Assembly: GCA_034002405.1 (NCBI GenBank)
Contig: JAVFAS010000058.1
Coordinates: forward strand, 1-22,439
Length of the DNA: 22,439 nt
Source of the DNA: SZUA-365 sp034002405
Lineage (GTDB): Bacteria > Bacteroidota > Ignavibacteria > SZUA-365
Reading direction: 5' to 3'
Under the pieces are notes generated by a model that was not told the origin of the DNA, ran no database searches, and saw only the letters and a program-made list of their open reading frames with translations. How positions within the stretch are numbered: position 1 is the first letter of the stretch; each line of letters opens with the position of its first letter. The position numbers were made by a program, and so were the translations under genes. Shown one piece after another: positions 22,001 to 22,439 of this stretch.

Positions 22001-22439
22001 ATGAAACTTCCCTCCATCCAGGAGATCATCCACGGTGCGGTGTGGACACTGCGACGGTTTCCGCTCGTGCTTGTCGTGGCCACGGCCGGGACGTTCGCCG
22101 CGCTGGTGCTCATCGAGAATGAAGCGACGGGCGGTGCGGATTGGGCGTTCCGCGTACTGTTCGCGGCGTTGCTGGGTGTGCCCATGGTGATCGGCGTCAT
22201 CTTGATGGGGGAGAAACGGCGTTGGCCACCAGGGCGGACATTGGGATTGCAGCTGGCGGGACTCGCGCTGCTCGTGGTGTATGCCTTGACACTTCCCGCG
22301 AATCTGGCGAATGCGCCGAATGTGCATGTCATCCGGCAGTTCATGCTCGTGGTGGGCATGCATCTGTTCGTGGCCGTGGCCCCGTGGCTGGGACGTGGTG
22401 AGATGAATGGCTTCTGGCAATTCAACAAGACGTTGTTTC
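22001..22439 (+). CDS. DUF4153-type integral membrane protein, N-terminal part
   Basis: An open frame running off the right edge (146 complete codons visible). The ATG at 22001 has AAAGGA 7 nt upstream. The protein begins MKLPSIQEIIHGAVWTLRRF and has at least four hydrophobic segments: PLVLVVATAGTFAALVLI (~21-38), AFRVLFAALLGVPMVIGVIL (~49-68), LGLQLAGLALLVVYALTL (~81-98) and FMLVVGMHLFVAVAPWL (~114-130). The region ending GEMNGFWQFNKTLF matches what I know of DUF4153 proteins, where an 'FNK.LF' block follows the fourth helix. It is therefore an inner-membrane protein of unknown function. It is divergent from the barrel/OmpA gene, so a functional link is not implied. Confidence 0.75.
   Translation, partial: MKLPSIQEIIHGAVWTLRRFPLVLVVATAGTFAALVLIENEATGGADWAFRVLFAALLGVPMVIGVILMGEKRRWPPGRTLGLQLAGLALLVVYALTLPANLANAPNVHVIRQFMLVVGMHLFVAVAPWLGRGEMNGFWQFNKTLF

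Noticed and set aside
1..22439. tRNA, rRNA, riboswitch, insertion sequence or phage genes
   Set aside because: Intergenic gaps are short and I found no cloverleaf, conserved RNA core, transposase motif or terminal inverted repeats by eye.

Overview
The window is GC-rich, tightly packed DNA from a Gram-negative bacterium that has a type IX secretion system (T9SS). Four encoded proteins pair a Sec signal peptide with a C-terminal T9SS type A sorting domain of the form 'QNYPNPFNPT...VYDLLGRLV...GVYVYRL...MVVMK' or a variant of it. Several candidate promoters fit the Bacteroidota pattern (TTTG, 19-20 nt, TAnnTTTG). With the high GC and the PD40/OmpA, IgGFc-like, VWA and choice-of-anchor proteins, this suggests the Bacteroidota/Chlorobiota side of the tree, for example a Kapabacteria/Ignavibacteria-like lineage. 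That placement is inference. I see no rRNA, tRNA, CRISPR array, transposase or phage gene.

Layout. Positions 1-306 hold a G+C-rich tandem repeat built on a 56-bp higher-order unit, then a candidate promoter for pta (phosphate acetyltransferase, 307-1296, +). Two adjacent minus-strand genes (1425-4190 and 4345-5913) encode secreted T9SS proteins built from two copies and one copy of the same ~380-residue module, which I do not recognise. Each gene ends at a strong hairpin terminator, and 1425-4190 has a good promoter of its own.

A divergent intergenic region then leads into a six-gene plus-strand run (6161-14708) with gaps of 19, 5, 20, -4 and 3 nt. It encodes a 1266-aa surface protein (IgGFc-binding-like domain with an inserted LamG-type domain, plus sorting domain), an outer-membrane beta-barrel protein, a PorE-like PD40/OmpA lipoprotein, the 16S rRNA methyltransferase RsmG, and two unrecognised lipoproteins. 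Converging on this run, only 16 nt away, is a minus-strand pair. The upstream gene (19827-21833) fuses a beta-barrel to two OmpA-like domains. The downstream gene (14725-19803) encodes a 1692-aa T9SS protein with a VWA domain, a seven-bladed WD40 propeller, several choice-of-anchor D (ASH/HYDIN-like) repeats and a cohesin-like domain. At the right edge a divergent gene (22001 onward, truncated) encodes a DUF4153-type membrane protein.

How the genes may work together. Two operons share one logic: a large exported T9SS protein, an outer-membrane barrel of one family, and an OmpA-type peptidoglycan anchor. In the plus-strand operon the barrel and the anchor are separate genes; in the minus-strand operon they are one polypeptide. 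This looks like a cell-surface display or adhesion module with dedicated barrel and anchor partners, which is the most interesting hypothesis from the window. It rests on domain reading and gene order alone. No core T9SS machinery gene is present here.
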